The translations under genes and the position numbers were made by a program. DNA of 19,803 nt from Lentisphaerota bacterium (GTDB taxonomy: Bacteria > Verrucomicrobiota > Kiritimatiellia > UBA8416 > JAFGIZ01): NCBI GenBank assembly GCA_016929365.1, contig JAFGIZ010000218.1:1-19803 (forward strand). Reading direction: 5' to 3'. Shown piece after piece: positions 7,177-14,403 of the stretch. Numbering within the stretch: position 1 is the first letter of the stretch; each line of letters starts with the position of its first letter. The notes below the pieces were generated by a model, which did no database searches, was not told the DNA's origin, and saw nothing but the letters and a program-made list of their open reading frames with translations.

Positions 7177-9768
7177 TTACTCTCCCCCCGCAACCAGTAA
7201 CAGTGACTTGAACCGCTCGGGGTTCTTCTCGTCGGCAATCCCGCCGCCCCAGGCCAGGTAGCCTTCGCGACCAGCGCCATCGTTTTCGTTGAGGATGGCC
7301 GAGGCGCGGACCAGAATGCCCGGAGCCGGTGCGATCCCGAGTTCCGCGAAGGGAAACAGGACCCGGAACAGGGTGCGGTCTCCGCGGCGTTCGGCCTTCA
7401 GGCGCGGGTTGTAATGCGGCCCTTCGAGCGCGAAGGCAATTGGGCGACCGTCCTCCCCCAGTCCCAGCTCGAATTCCACGAACGGGACCTGGCCTTCACC
7501 GCTTTCGTTGCCAACCGACACCTGGGGCCCGTCTCCCAACCACGGGCTGCGCGGATGACTGGGAACAAACACATCATCGCGCATTTCGATCCACAGCACG
7601 AGGTCGTCTTCGGTCCAGCCCCAGGCCAGCTCGGCCGAGGCGTCGGCGGCTCCTGCATAGGGGACGAAATCGTCCTTCTCCAGGTTGGGGTTCAGCACCC
7701 AGACCGTGTAATCGTCCGGTCCCAGGGTGTAGGTCTCCATCCCCTCCGGGCGCTCGAGACGGTCGGCCTGCTCCGGGGTGACATGAAAGGCCGGATTGTA
7801 TTCGACGGTTTGCGCCTGCTCGACGCGTCCGTCCGGCCAGCTCAGCTCCGCGCGCAGAGGGATGCGCATTCCGGGCCGCTCGGTGCCGGCGTCCACATCG
7901 TAGAGGTTGGTACCGGGCATCAGCATGACGTCTTGCTCGGCGAGCGGGGCCGCGCTGCCCGGCCGCACCACACGGAGCACAGCCTCGGCGGCCGTAGCGC
8001 GCGCGGTCTCGGCGATAACCCGCACCCGGTGGTTCAGCCAGGGCCGCATGGAAAGCTGCGTCCCGGGATCGATCGTCACGTCGCCTTCGATCAAGACGAA
8101 ATCGGACGGCACGGCAAAGGCCGCCTCGTCGCCGCGCCAATCCAGGGCGATCGGCCGGCCCATCAGGTCCCATGCCTTTACCGGCGTCTCCCCGTGCCGC
8201 TTCATGATCACGTCCACCGCGGTCTGAAATGTCGAACACACACCCGTCAGGGGTCCGCGCGCCCCCCGGTCGATGCGGTGGATTCGAAGTTTGCCGACCG
8301 ACGTCGTCGTGCCCCGTTCTGCCCCAGCCAGCAGGCGTGCCACGGTATAGTAGGCCACGATCCCGCGGTCGGCCTCACAGTCCTCGCCGTGCAGCAGGCC
8401 GAACGCTGCTGTTCCGCGGCTGCGATCGTGCAGCTTGAAATAATGCACGGCGAACACGGGATTGGGAACCGCCGGCACGGCCAGAAACGTCTCGGCAACG
8501 AAATTGGCCTGGGCCCGGCTCTGCTCCTCATCGCCGGGTTTTGCCATCGTGCCGACCTCCGTCACGCCCAGCGGCACATCCGGATAGCCACCGTCCGCCA
8601 GCAGTCGCCGCGCCCCCATCATGCGGTCGTAGTTGCCCCCGTAGCAATGGATGGTAAAGCCGTCGTCCAGGTACTCGCCCAGCCCATAGCCGAGCAGGAG
8701 TGGGATGTCTCGCCCATGGTGCCCCGACGACAGGGCGGGAAGGATGCGCAGCGATGGGTCGAGCGCCTTGCCGGCCTTCCAGGCGCGAACAAACAGGTCG
8801 TAGTAGTTGCGCGGCGTGCCGAACTGACGCGCATTTCCCTTGGTCAGGGCCGGGTCCTCGTTCCAGCCGGCGTTCGGTTCGTTCCAGATTTGCCAGTACT
8901 TGATCGTGTCCCCATAGCGTTTCATGAGGGGCACGGCGTAATGATCGGCCCAGAACTGCCGTCCCTCCGGCAGATACAGCGGCGTGCGCAACCTCTTGAG
9001 GTCCGCGCGGTCCAGGCCCGTCGCCTCCAGGAACTCGTCCGTGGCGTGCCGGTCATTCCAAAGAAAGAGCAGGGCCAGCACGTCGAGATCGAAGCGCCGG
9101 GCCTGCTCGGCGACCGGATCGAGCAGGTCCCACTGAAACTCGCCGTCCCCGAGGTAATACAGCCCGAAGTTCATATTCCGCCGGATCGTCCGCACACCCA
9201 CCCGGGCGAGAAACGAGTAGACGTCCTCGACAGACCACCGATCCAGCAGGTGGATCTCCCTGGCTCCCATGCCCATCCAGCGCGGGATTTCCCGGTTCGG
9301 AATCGCCGCCAGCTCGCGGTTGAACACGCCGAACTGGACGCGCACCGCTTGCGCGAGGCCTGCGGCGGACAGCGTGCCCGCAACGGTGTACAAGCCTGGC
9401 CCCAGCGCGGTGTGCGCTGCCCTGCCCGGATCGATCGCAAACCGCTCCCCGCTGCGTAGACTTGCCGTCTGGGTGAATGGTCCGAGTTTGAGATCCCGAT
9501 CGTCAGTCAGTGTGCCGGTGAACACGACGGCGCGCGCCGTGTCGCCCGAAAAAGCAACCGCATAGGGAAGCGCGATCGGCTCCCCCTCCACGAAGCAGCA
9601 CCCGAACGGCAGCCGCGGCTCGGCCTCGAAAGCCGGCGCCCCGGCATCCGGGACGGCGACGCGGCTCCCGTCGGAGGCAGCTCCGGCCGCCGTCTGGCTT
9701 ATCACACACAACAACTCAATCCCGAGCCATCCCGTATATGCCCTTAACCGTTGCCGTCGATACGACAT
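7177..9768 (-). CDS. Secreted clan GH-A glycoside hydrolase with CBM9-like C-terminus
   Basis: The frame is open to an ATG at 9822, but the ATG at 9768 is preferred: AAGGAG lies 7 bp upstream, and the protein then starts MSYRRQRLRA followed by a hydrophobic signal segment (GWLGIELLCVISQTAAGA). The 863-residue product has an N-terminal beta region, then a TIM barrel with YWQIWNEPN (acid/base Glu297) and PLGVTEVGT (nucleophile Glu404), the paired catalytic glutamates of clan GH-A, closest in feel to GH39/GH5-like retaining enzymes. A beta-rich middle follows, then a CBM9-like region (about 700-860) with LVLWIEMRDDVF and GDGPQVSV. It should hydrolyse a glycosidic bond outside the cytoplasm; substrate unknown. 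It is the first gene of a two-gene unit with the small secreted protein at 6562-7170. Confidence 0.9.
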   Translation of the reverse strand: MSYRRQRLRAYTGWLGIELLCVISQTAAGAASDGSRVAVPDAGAPAFEAEPRLPFGCCFVEGEPIALPYAVAFSGDTARAVVFTGTLTDDRDLKLGPFTQTASLRSGERFAIDPGRAAHTALGPGLYTVAGTLSAAGLAQAVRVQFGVFNRELAAIPNREIPRWMGMGAREIHLLDRWSVEDVYSFLARVGVRTIRRNMNFGLYYLGDGEFQWDLLDPVAEQARRFDLDVLALLFLWNDRHATDEFLEATGLDRADLKRLRTPLYLPEGRQFWADHYAVPLMKRYGDTIKYWQIWNEPNAGWNEDPALTKGNARQFGTPRNYYDLFVRAWKAGKALDPSLRILPALSSGHHGRDIPLLLGYGLGEYLDDGFTIHCYGGNYDRMMGARRLLADGGYPDVPLGVTEVGTMAKPGDEEQSRAQANFVAETFLAVPAVPNPVFAVHYFKLHDRSRGTAAFGLLHGEDCEADRGIVAYYTVARLLAGAERGTTTSVGKLRIHRIDRGARGPLTGVCSTFQTAVDVIMKRHGETPVKAWDLMGRPIALDWRGDEAAFAVPSDFVLIEGDVTIDPGTQLSMRPWLNHRVRVIAETARATAAEAVLRVVRPGSAAPLAEQDVMLMPGTNLYDVDAGTERPGMRIPLRAELSWPDGRVEQAQTVEYNPAFHVTPEQADRLERPEGMETYTLGPDDYTVWVLNPNLEKDDFVPYAGAADASAELAWGWTEDDLVLWIEMRDDVFVPSHPRSPWLGDGPQVSVGNESGEGQVPFVEFELGLGEDGRPIAFALEGPHYNPRLKAERRGDRTLFRVLFPFAELGIAPAPGILVRASAILNENDGAGREGYLAWGGGIADEKNPERFKSLLLVAGGE

Positions 9769-9798
9769 TGTCATTCTCCTTCCTTTTTCCGCCACACG

Positions 9799-9826
9799 AG
9801 CATAACACAATGTTTGTCTCATGCAA
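9799..9826 (-). promoter_or_regulatory. Candidate sigma70-type promoter of the GH-A gene
   Basis: On the minus strand TTGCAT (9821-9826) and TATGCT (9799-9804) are separated by 16 bp, about 30 bp before the chosen start. The spacer contains ACAA-N3-TTGT symmetry (9807-9817), a possible operator. The match is moderate and made by eye. Confidence 0.35.
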
Positions 9827-9910
9827 GAGCGATTACACTTTTACGCCCCTTCCGGGTTCAGTGTGGGTGGGTCCAACATGTCGTGTTTCCGGCATAAGGG
9901 ATCTTGATGC

Positions 9911-10049
9911 TATCGTGTAAGCGGTTCGATTAAGGGTATCCGAACAAGCGTAGCGGTTAAGTGTGCGAACGGCGCAAAGCGCCACACCTAAGCGCTTCCT
10001 TAACCGCCACCCTTAACCGGATACGCTTAAACGACCTGCTTAACCGATG
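9911..10049. repeat. 139-bp gapless imperfect palindrome with 13/14-bp periodic motif
   Basis: Arms 9911-9961 and 9999-10049 pair in one register without any insertion: by manual alignment about 41 of 51 positions pair, counting two G-T, including a perfect 9-bp block GCGGTTAAG (9953-9961) with CTTAACCGC (9999-10007). Within each arm an AAG/CTT motif recurs regularly: TAAG-like at 9918, 9931, 9945 and 9958, and CTTA at 9999, 10012, 10026 and 10039, both with spacings 13, 14, 13. The loop carries its own hairpin GGCGC-AAA-GCGCC (9971-9983). It lies between the GH-A gene and the GntR/LacI regulator. It could be an operator array, a hairpin RNA or a mobile palindromic element. Confidence 0.7.
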
Positions 10050-10155
10050 CGACAGGGCTGCAAATGGTGTGGCACAAGATATTGGGAAACCCACACGAAA
10101 GCCGGAAGGACCGGATAAAGAGACGACGATCGAGACAACGATCAGGACAACGAGG
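10027..10155 (+). other. Possible four-helix-bundle (S23-type) gene remnant plus GAC/AAC repeat
   Basis: In one plus-strand frame 10027-10089 reads a short stretch ending CDRAANGVAQDIGK, which resembles the DRAA-S-I-x-x-N-I-A-E-G-x-G-K motif of the small four-helix-bundle (S23, TIGR02436) family. It is followed by a 3-bp-phased GAC/GAT/AAC-rich stretch (10120-10155). No start, no upstream helix and no complete gene can be read, and the first part overlaps the palindrome arm. This may be chance. Elsewhere in 10050-10468 I see no confident gene beyond the promoter of the regulator. Confidence 0.2.
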
Positions 10156-10405
10156 GGCATGTGTTGCTGGGCAGCGGCGCGGGGAAGGGCTTAGAACCTG
10201 CGCATAAGCAGATTCGAGCGCCTTCCTGAAGATGGCCTTTTTTGCGGAGTCTGCCCGCGGAGCGGGAACGGGTGGGGTTCATTCTTGCCGAACTGGCCCG
10301 TCAGGCCCTGAAAGTGGATCCGCGTCATGCGACCTGGAGCTTGCTGGTCCGTCGATTGAAGAACGAACGACGGCCTCGCGATACGCTTCTTCACTGGACG
10401 CGCTC

Positions 10406-10434
10406 TTGCCGTGGCCCGCGGCGTGCGGTATCGT
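10406..10434 (+). promoter_or_regulatory. Candidate promoter of GntR/LacI regulator
   Basis: TTGCCG (10406-10411) and TATCGT (10429-10434) are spaced 17 bp, about 35 bp before the GTG start at 10469. The -10 matches 4 of 6 consensus bases, the -35 matches 3 of 6. Identified by eye only. Confidence 0.3.
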
Positions 10435-10468
10435 TTGGGCGTAGGACGAGCCGTCAGCGGAGGCTGTC

Positions 10469-11581
10469 GTGACCAAGTACGCGAGTGTGATGCGGATTCT
10501 GAAGCGGCGCATTGCCGCCGGGGACTATGCGGGCGCCGAGCTGCCGGGCGAAATCCGCCTCGCCGACGAGCTGGGTGTCGGACGCATCACGATGCGCCGC
10601 GCCATCAAAGAACTGCTCGATGAAGGGCTGCTCACCCGCGCCCCGAGCCGGCGGCTGATCGTCAACACCGCCGCCGATCACCCGGTCGTACGCAAGGTGA
10701 TCGGGTTGATGGCGCCCGCTTTCGCGACTCCGATCACCTTGCGCTGGCGCTATGCCCTGGAACAAGCGGCCGCCCGGCGCAACGACGTGCTCGTGCGGGC
10801 GGTGGACGTAATCCATGATGACGACCCGTCGATCACGGAAACGCTGAAAGGATTCGACGGCGTGTTCGTCGTGCTGGGCTCCGGCGTGGACACCGACGCC
10901 TGGCGCAAGCGGCTTTACGAAGCAAGGGCCCGGGTGGTCTCATTGGAGACGGACATGAGCGCCGACGGCATCGTCTCTGTGTGCATGGAAATGCCATCGG
11001 CGCTACGGCGCGTCCTTGATCATCTCAAGCGCCTTGGGCACCGGCGCATCGACTGCCTGAACGTGCAGCCGGCAGGGCCGGTCATCGCCTCGCGCATCGC
11101 CACGTGGCGCCTATGGTGCGCGGAGAACGGCATCGCCGGCGAGCTGATCGACGCGCCCGTGAAGCCCTTCGAAGACCCGCTACCCAAAGCGCACGGGGTC
11201 ATACGGCACAAACTGCGAACGAAAACCCTGCGCGCCACGGCCCTCTTAACCACCATCGAACAGGGCGCGCTCGGCGCGATGCGCGCCCTGGCCGATGCCG
11301 GGTTGAAGCCGGGCCGCGACGTGTCGGTCTGTTCGGCCGTCGAAGACTATCGCGCGCGCTACGCCATCCCGTCGATCACCTGCGTCCGCGCCATCGACCC
11401 CAGCCCTTACTACGCGCGCTGTCTCGACTGGATGTGTTCGGACAGTCCCTGGAACGGCCCGTTGCTGCTCAAACCCCGCAGCCGCTCGATCTTCAAGGGC
11501 GACTCGACCGGACCGCCACCCCCTATTCCGCACGCCAGGCGCGGACCGCCTCGGTCATGGCGACGAAGTTCTCGGGTTTGA
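10469..11581 (+). CDS. GntR-type HTH / LacI-type sensor transcriptional regulator
   Basis: The GTG start at 10469 has GGAGG 7 bp upstream. The 370-residue protein has an N-terminal winged HTH of GntR type (about 1-67; LPGEIRLADELGVGRITMRR is the recognition region, followed by the wing) joined to a periplasmic-binding-protein-like LacI/GalR domain (about 75-345) that would sense a sugar or sugar derivative. Such hybrids are frequent regulators of sugar loci in PVC bacteria. The sensor domain appears to end near residue 345 (RSRSIFKGD); the last 25 or so residues are Pro/Arg-rich and read through the 3' end of the opposite URO-D gene (59-bp overlap). Likely targets by position are the minus-strand sulfatase/URO-D unit or the GH-A unit; the palindrome at 9911-10049 is a candidate binding array. 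Confidence 0.9.
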   Translation: MTKYASVMRILKRRIAAGDYAGAELPGEIRLADELGVGRITMRRAIKELLDEGLLTRAPSRRLIVNTAADHPVVRKVIGLMAPAFATPITLRWRYALEQAAARRNDVLVRAVDVIHDDDPSITETLKGFDGVFVVLGSGVDTDAWRKRLYEARARVVSLETDMSADGIVSVCMEMPSALRRVLDHLKRLGHRRIDCLNVQPAGPVIASRIATWRLWCAENGIAGELIDAPVKPFEDPLPKAHGVIRHKLRTKTLRATALLTTIEQGALGAMRALADAGLKPGRDVSVCSAVEDYRARYAIPSITCVRAIDPSPYYARCLDWMCSDSPWNGPLLLKPRSRSIFKGDSTGPPPPIPHARRGPPRSWRRSSRV

Positions 11582-12581
11582 CGTAGGAAGAGACCTGGTT
11601 GCCTGTCCCGATCGCCACGCCCCCGTGCCCGGTCACCCGCGGCAGAAGATCCCGGACATAGGCGGTCACTTCGTCCGGCGTGTTCAGCGCAATAAGGTTC
11701 ATCTCGATGCCGCCGAAGTTGCCGATCCGGTCGCCGTACCGCTCTACCCAGACGGTAAACGGGTCGATGGCATCCTCGTTCGAATGCTTCGCATCAATGC
11801 CGGCCGTCTCGATCAGGTCGTCCATGACCTCGTAGATCCGCCCGCAGGAATGCAGCAGAAACGGCTTGCCCCGGGCGTGCACGAGATCGACGATCCGTTT
11901 GTATTGTGGGATGATATGGTGCCGGATCTCGTCCGGCTGCAGCAGCGTCGCCGAGCGGAACCCCAGGTCGTCGCCGAACCGGCACACGGCGAACATGTCC
12001 CCGTATTGATCGAGCAGCCAGGTCCACAGGCGGATCTGCCAGTCGCCGATCTTCTGCCACAGCCGCGCGTACGCGTCCGGCGCGTCAACCTGCAGGTAGG
12101 CCAGCGACGCGAACGGCACGAAATCCTGCGCCGCCTCGAACAGACCGTTGCCGATGCCGCCCACGGCCTTCATCCCCGGCGGCAGACTGCGCCGCAGCGC
12201 CTCGAAGCGGTCCCCGTGCAGGCTCGTGAATTCATGAAACTTGTCCTCCCAGGGGTACCGTTCCAGGTCGTCGACGTTGGCGATCAAGGGTCCCGCCCGG
12301 CCGCGCAGCCCCTGCCCGCCCTGCACCACCGACGTCGGGCAGCCCTCCAACGGAAAACAATCGTACCCGTACGCCACGGCAAAGCCGCACTCGCGCCGGA
12401 AGGCTTCGGTCTTGTCGGCCAGGTCCCCTTCGAGGAGCGGGGCCACTTCCCGGCCCAGGAGGGCTTCGACAACCTCGACGCTGAACGCGTGTTCGTAGAG
12501 GGGCAGCCGCTCCGCTTCGCGGTTCCGGGCGGCGGCGATGAGATGACGATAATCGGGCGCAAACGTTTTTCTGCGAGTCAT
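11523..12581 (-). CDS. Uroporphyrinogen decarboxylase (URO-D) family protein, methyltransferase-like, with HxC motif
   Basis: The ATG at 12581 is used: it follows the sulfatase stop codon by one base (TAACATG), so translation is very likely coupled; an ATG at 12641 in the same frame would intrude into the sulfatase gene. The 352-residue product has the URO-D TIM-barrel pattern, with GIGNGLFEAAQ, LLHSCGRIYEVMDD (His244-x-Cys246), NFGGIEMN and a C-terminal GTGNQV...PENF block. H-x-C is the zinc-ligand type pair of MtaA/MtbA/CmuA corrinoid methyltransferases, so methyl transfer is more likely than heme synthesis. No heme genes and no corrinoid protein are nearby. The substrate is unknown; the setting suggests a methyl group on a sugar or related compound (inference). 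Its 3' end overlaps that of the GntR/LacI gene. Confidence 0.88.
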   Translation of the reverse strand: MTRRKTFAPDYRHLIAAARNREAERLPLYEHAFSVEVVEALLGREVAPLLEGDLADKTEAFRRECGFAVAYGYDCFPLEGCPTSVVQGGQGLRGRAGPLIANVDDLERYPWEDKFHEFTSLHGDRFEALRRSLPPGMKAVGGIGNGLFEAAQDFVPFASLAYLQVDAPDAYARLWQKIGDWQIRLWTWLLDQYGDMFAVCRFGDDLGFRSATLLQPDEIRHHIIPQYKRIVDLVHARGKPFLLHSCGRIYEVMDDLIETAGIDAKHSNEDAIDPFTVWVERYGDRIGNFGGIEMNLIALNTPDEVTAYVRDLLPRVTGHGGVAIGTGNQVSSYVKPENFVAMTEAVRAWRAE

Positions 12582-12582
12582 G

Positions 12583-14202
12583 TTACACGTTTTCTGCGGC
12601 GGTAACGGTAAACCCGGCTGCGACTTCGGCACTCTCCGCATAGCCGATGCGCACGGCCCTGGCGCGCACGTGCGTTGTCCCTGCGGGCAGAGTCAGGGGC
12701 TGTGTATACAGCCGCCAGCGGCCGGGCGGGTCTCCGTCCAGCGCCCAGGCGATCGACGCGCCCTGCGTGGCGCAATAGAGCTGCAGCTGCACCGGTCCCC
12801 GGAAGCGGCCGCCCTGCGGGGCCGGTGCGACGCCGGGACCGGCTTCGCATATCGGCACGAACACCGGCGCCGCCGTCACGGGCTGCCGGCCGTCGGGATA
12901 CCAGCGCCGCACCATCTCCGACTCCGGGATTTCCCCCAGGTCGCCGACCTCGGCCATCCAGGCATCCAGCGCCCCGCTGAGACGCTGCCGCGTCTGCGCC
13001 ATCACGGGATCGCCCGCCAGGTTGCGCGTCTCCCAGGGATCCGTTTCCGTGTCGTACAGCTCTTCGACGGGCCGGGGATATTGAAACATCAGCGCCTGCG
13101 GCCCGTTCAACGCGCCGGCCCGGTGCAGCCGCCACAGCTCCTGCATGATGGGATGCCGGTTGCGGAAGGGCACCCAGAGCAGATACGGCAGGTCCGGCCG
13201 GTAATGCCGGATATACTTGTAGCGCGCGTCGCGCACCGCCCGGACCCTGTCGTACGCGGTGTCATACCGGTCGCGCGTCGCATACACATACTCGCGCGCC
13301 GCGGCGTCCGGCCCGAGAAAGGCGCAGCCCTGCATGTGCGCCGGGACGGCCAGCCCCGCAAGGGACAGGACGGTCGGCGCAAGGTCCATCGTGCTGATCA
13401 GCGCATCGCTGACGCCCCCCGGCTCCAGCCCGCCCGGCCAGCGCACGATCATCGGCACGTGGATTCCCGAATCGTACGGCCAGCGCTTGCCGCGCGGCAG
13501 CGGTCCGTGGTCGCTCCAGTGAAACACGATCGTGTTGTCCGCCAGCCCGTCTTCCTCGAGCTGGCGCAGCAGCCCGCCCAGAAGCCGGTCGTTGTTTTCG
13601 ATGTTCGTGTACATGCGGGCCAGGGCCTCCCGCACCTTGGGCGTATCCGGGAAAACGGGCGGAACGGGCACCGCGTCCGGATCGAACGCGGGCTCCGGGC
13701 ACTTTTCGGGCCACATGCCGCTTTCGTGCGTGTCGTCGAGATTGAACACCGCGAAAAACGGCTGCTGCGGGTCCGGCCGGTTCCGCCAGTGCGCCTCGCG
13801 GCTCAACGCGTCCCACGCCGTGAGCGGGGGGTCGAACTGGTAATCGGTCTTGATATTGTTCGTGCAGTAATACCCCGCTGCGCGGAGATACTCGCTGAAA
13901 CATTTTGCATAATGCGGAATCACGGCCGAGTACGGCGTGGGCAGCTCGGGCGCGGCCGCATCCCGGTGCGTGGTGCGCATGTGGTGCGTGCCCATGGACG
14001 TCGGATACATCCCGGTAATCACGGCGGAGCGCGCCGGGGCGCACACGCCGGCGGTGGAAAAACAGCGCGTCCAGCGGCATCCCTCCGCCGCCAGCCGGTC
14101 CAGGTTCGGCGTCCGGGCCACGGGGTCCCCGTAGCAGCCGTAAAACGGGTTCGTGTCCTCAAAGGATACCCAGAGAATGTTGGGCCGCTTTCGCGTCGTC
14201 AT
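12583..14202 (-). CDS. Type I sulfatase, heparan N-sulfatase (S1_8)-like, with C-terminal beta domain
   Basis: The ATG at 14202 has GGAG 8 bp upstream; the frame runs back to 14274 but without a ribosome site. The protein (539 residues) starts MTTRKRPNILWVSFED with no signal peptide, so it is predicted cytoplasmic. Catalytic features are E15-D16 of the metal site, the formylglycine signature C54-A-P-A-R58 followed by SAVITGMYPTS, H159 in DDTHESGMW, and D231-H232-G with K239. The pattern MYPTSMGTHHMRT is like sulfamidase and S1_8 enzymes. Residues about 470-535 look like a chitobiase/beta-hexosaminidase C-terminal-type (PF13290) beta domain (SIAWALDGDPP). It would remove sulfate from a sugar; activation needs a formylglycine-generating enzyme encoded elsewhere. 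It is the middle gene of the URO-D/sulfatase/URO-D unit. Confidence 0.93.
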   Translation of the reverse strand: MTTRKRPNILWVSFEDTNPFYGCYGDPVARTPNLDRLAAEGCRWTRCFSTAGVCAPARSAVITGMYPTSMGTHHMRTTHRDAAAPELPTPYSAVIPHYAKCFSEYLRAAGYYCTNNIKTDYQFDPPLTAWDALSREAHWRNRPDPQQPFFAVFNLDDTHESGMWPEKCPEPAFDPDAVPVPPVFPDTPKVREALARMYTNIENNDRLLGGLLRQLEEDGLADNTIVFHWSDHGPLPRGKRWPYDSGIHVPMIVRWPGGLEPGGVSDALISTMDLAPTVLSLAGLAVPAHMQGCAFLGPDAAAREYVYATRDRYDTAYDRVRAVRDARYKYIRHYRPDLPYLLWVPFRNRHPIMQELWRLHRAGALNGPQALMFQYPRPVEELYDTETDPWETRNLAGDPVMAQTRQRLSGALDAWMAEVGDLGEIPESEMVRRWYPDGRQPVTAAPVFVPICEAGPGVAPAPQGGRFRGPVQLQLYCATQGASIAWALDGDPPGRWRLYTQPLTLPAGTTHVRARAVRIGYAESAEVAAGFTVTAAENV

Positions 14203-14329
14203 GCCGATCTCTCCGGCGGCGGGCCGGCGGATTCCGCGCCCCGGCGCGCCGGTTCCGGGCGACGCGGCAGACAAACGGTACCATCATGGTGCAACATGTG
14301 CGCTCAACGCTCCGCTAAACATCCCGTCC

Positions 14330-14359
14330 ATCATGCCGAGACACAATGCGCCGCGTCAA
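14330..14359 (-). promoter_or_regulatory. Candidate promoter and operator before the sulfatase
   Basis: The 201-bp gap 14203-14403 holds a minus-strand TTGACG (14354-14359), 18 bp spacer, CATGAT (14330-14335). Downstream, a near-palindrome ACCATCATGGT (14280-14290) could be an operator. A gap this long suggests the sulfatase can be transcribed separately from the upstream URO-D gene. Read by eye, moderate match. Confidence 0.3.
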
Positions 14360-14403
14360 CCGCATTCCCCGGCCCGCAGCTCAGCCGGTCCCGTAATCCG
14401 GAT

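Noticed and set aside
7414..9459. Plus-strand open frame opposite the GH-A gene
   Set aside because: Antisense shadow; the minus strand encodes clear catalytic motifs NEP and TEV.
9911..10049. Integron attC site
   Set aside because: GTTAAGT and GCTTAAC occur, matching the core-site consensus letters, but in the wrong order and not at the ends of the palindrome; there is no integrase or cassette array.
9911..10049. CRISPR array
   Set aside because: Units are 13-14 bp, inverted between arms, and have no distinct spacers.
10230..10412. Small coding frame before the regulator (LPAERERVGFILAELARQA)
   Set aside because: It has plausible codon use and a helix-like sequence, but no good start or ribosome site, no recognised family, and it overlaps the candidate promoter of the regulator.
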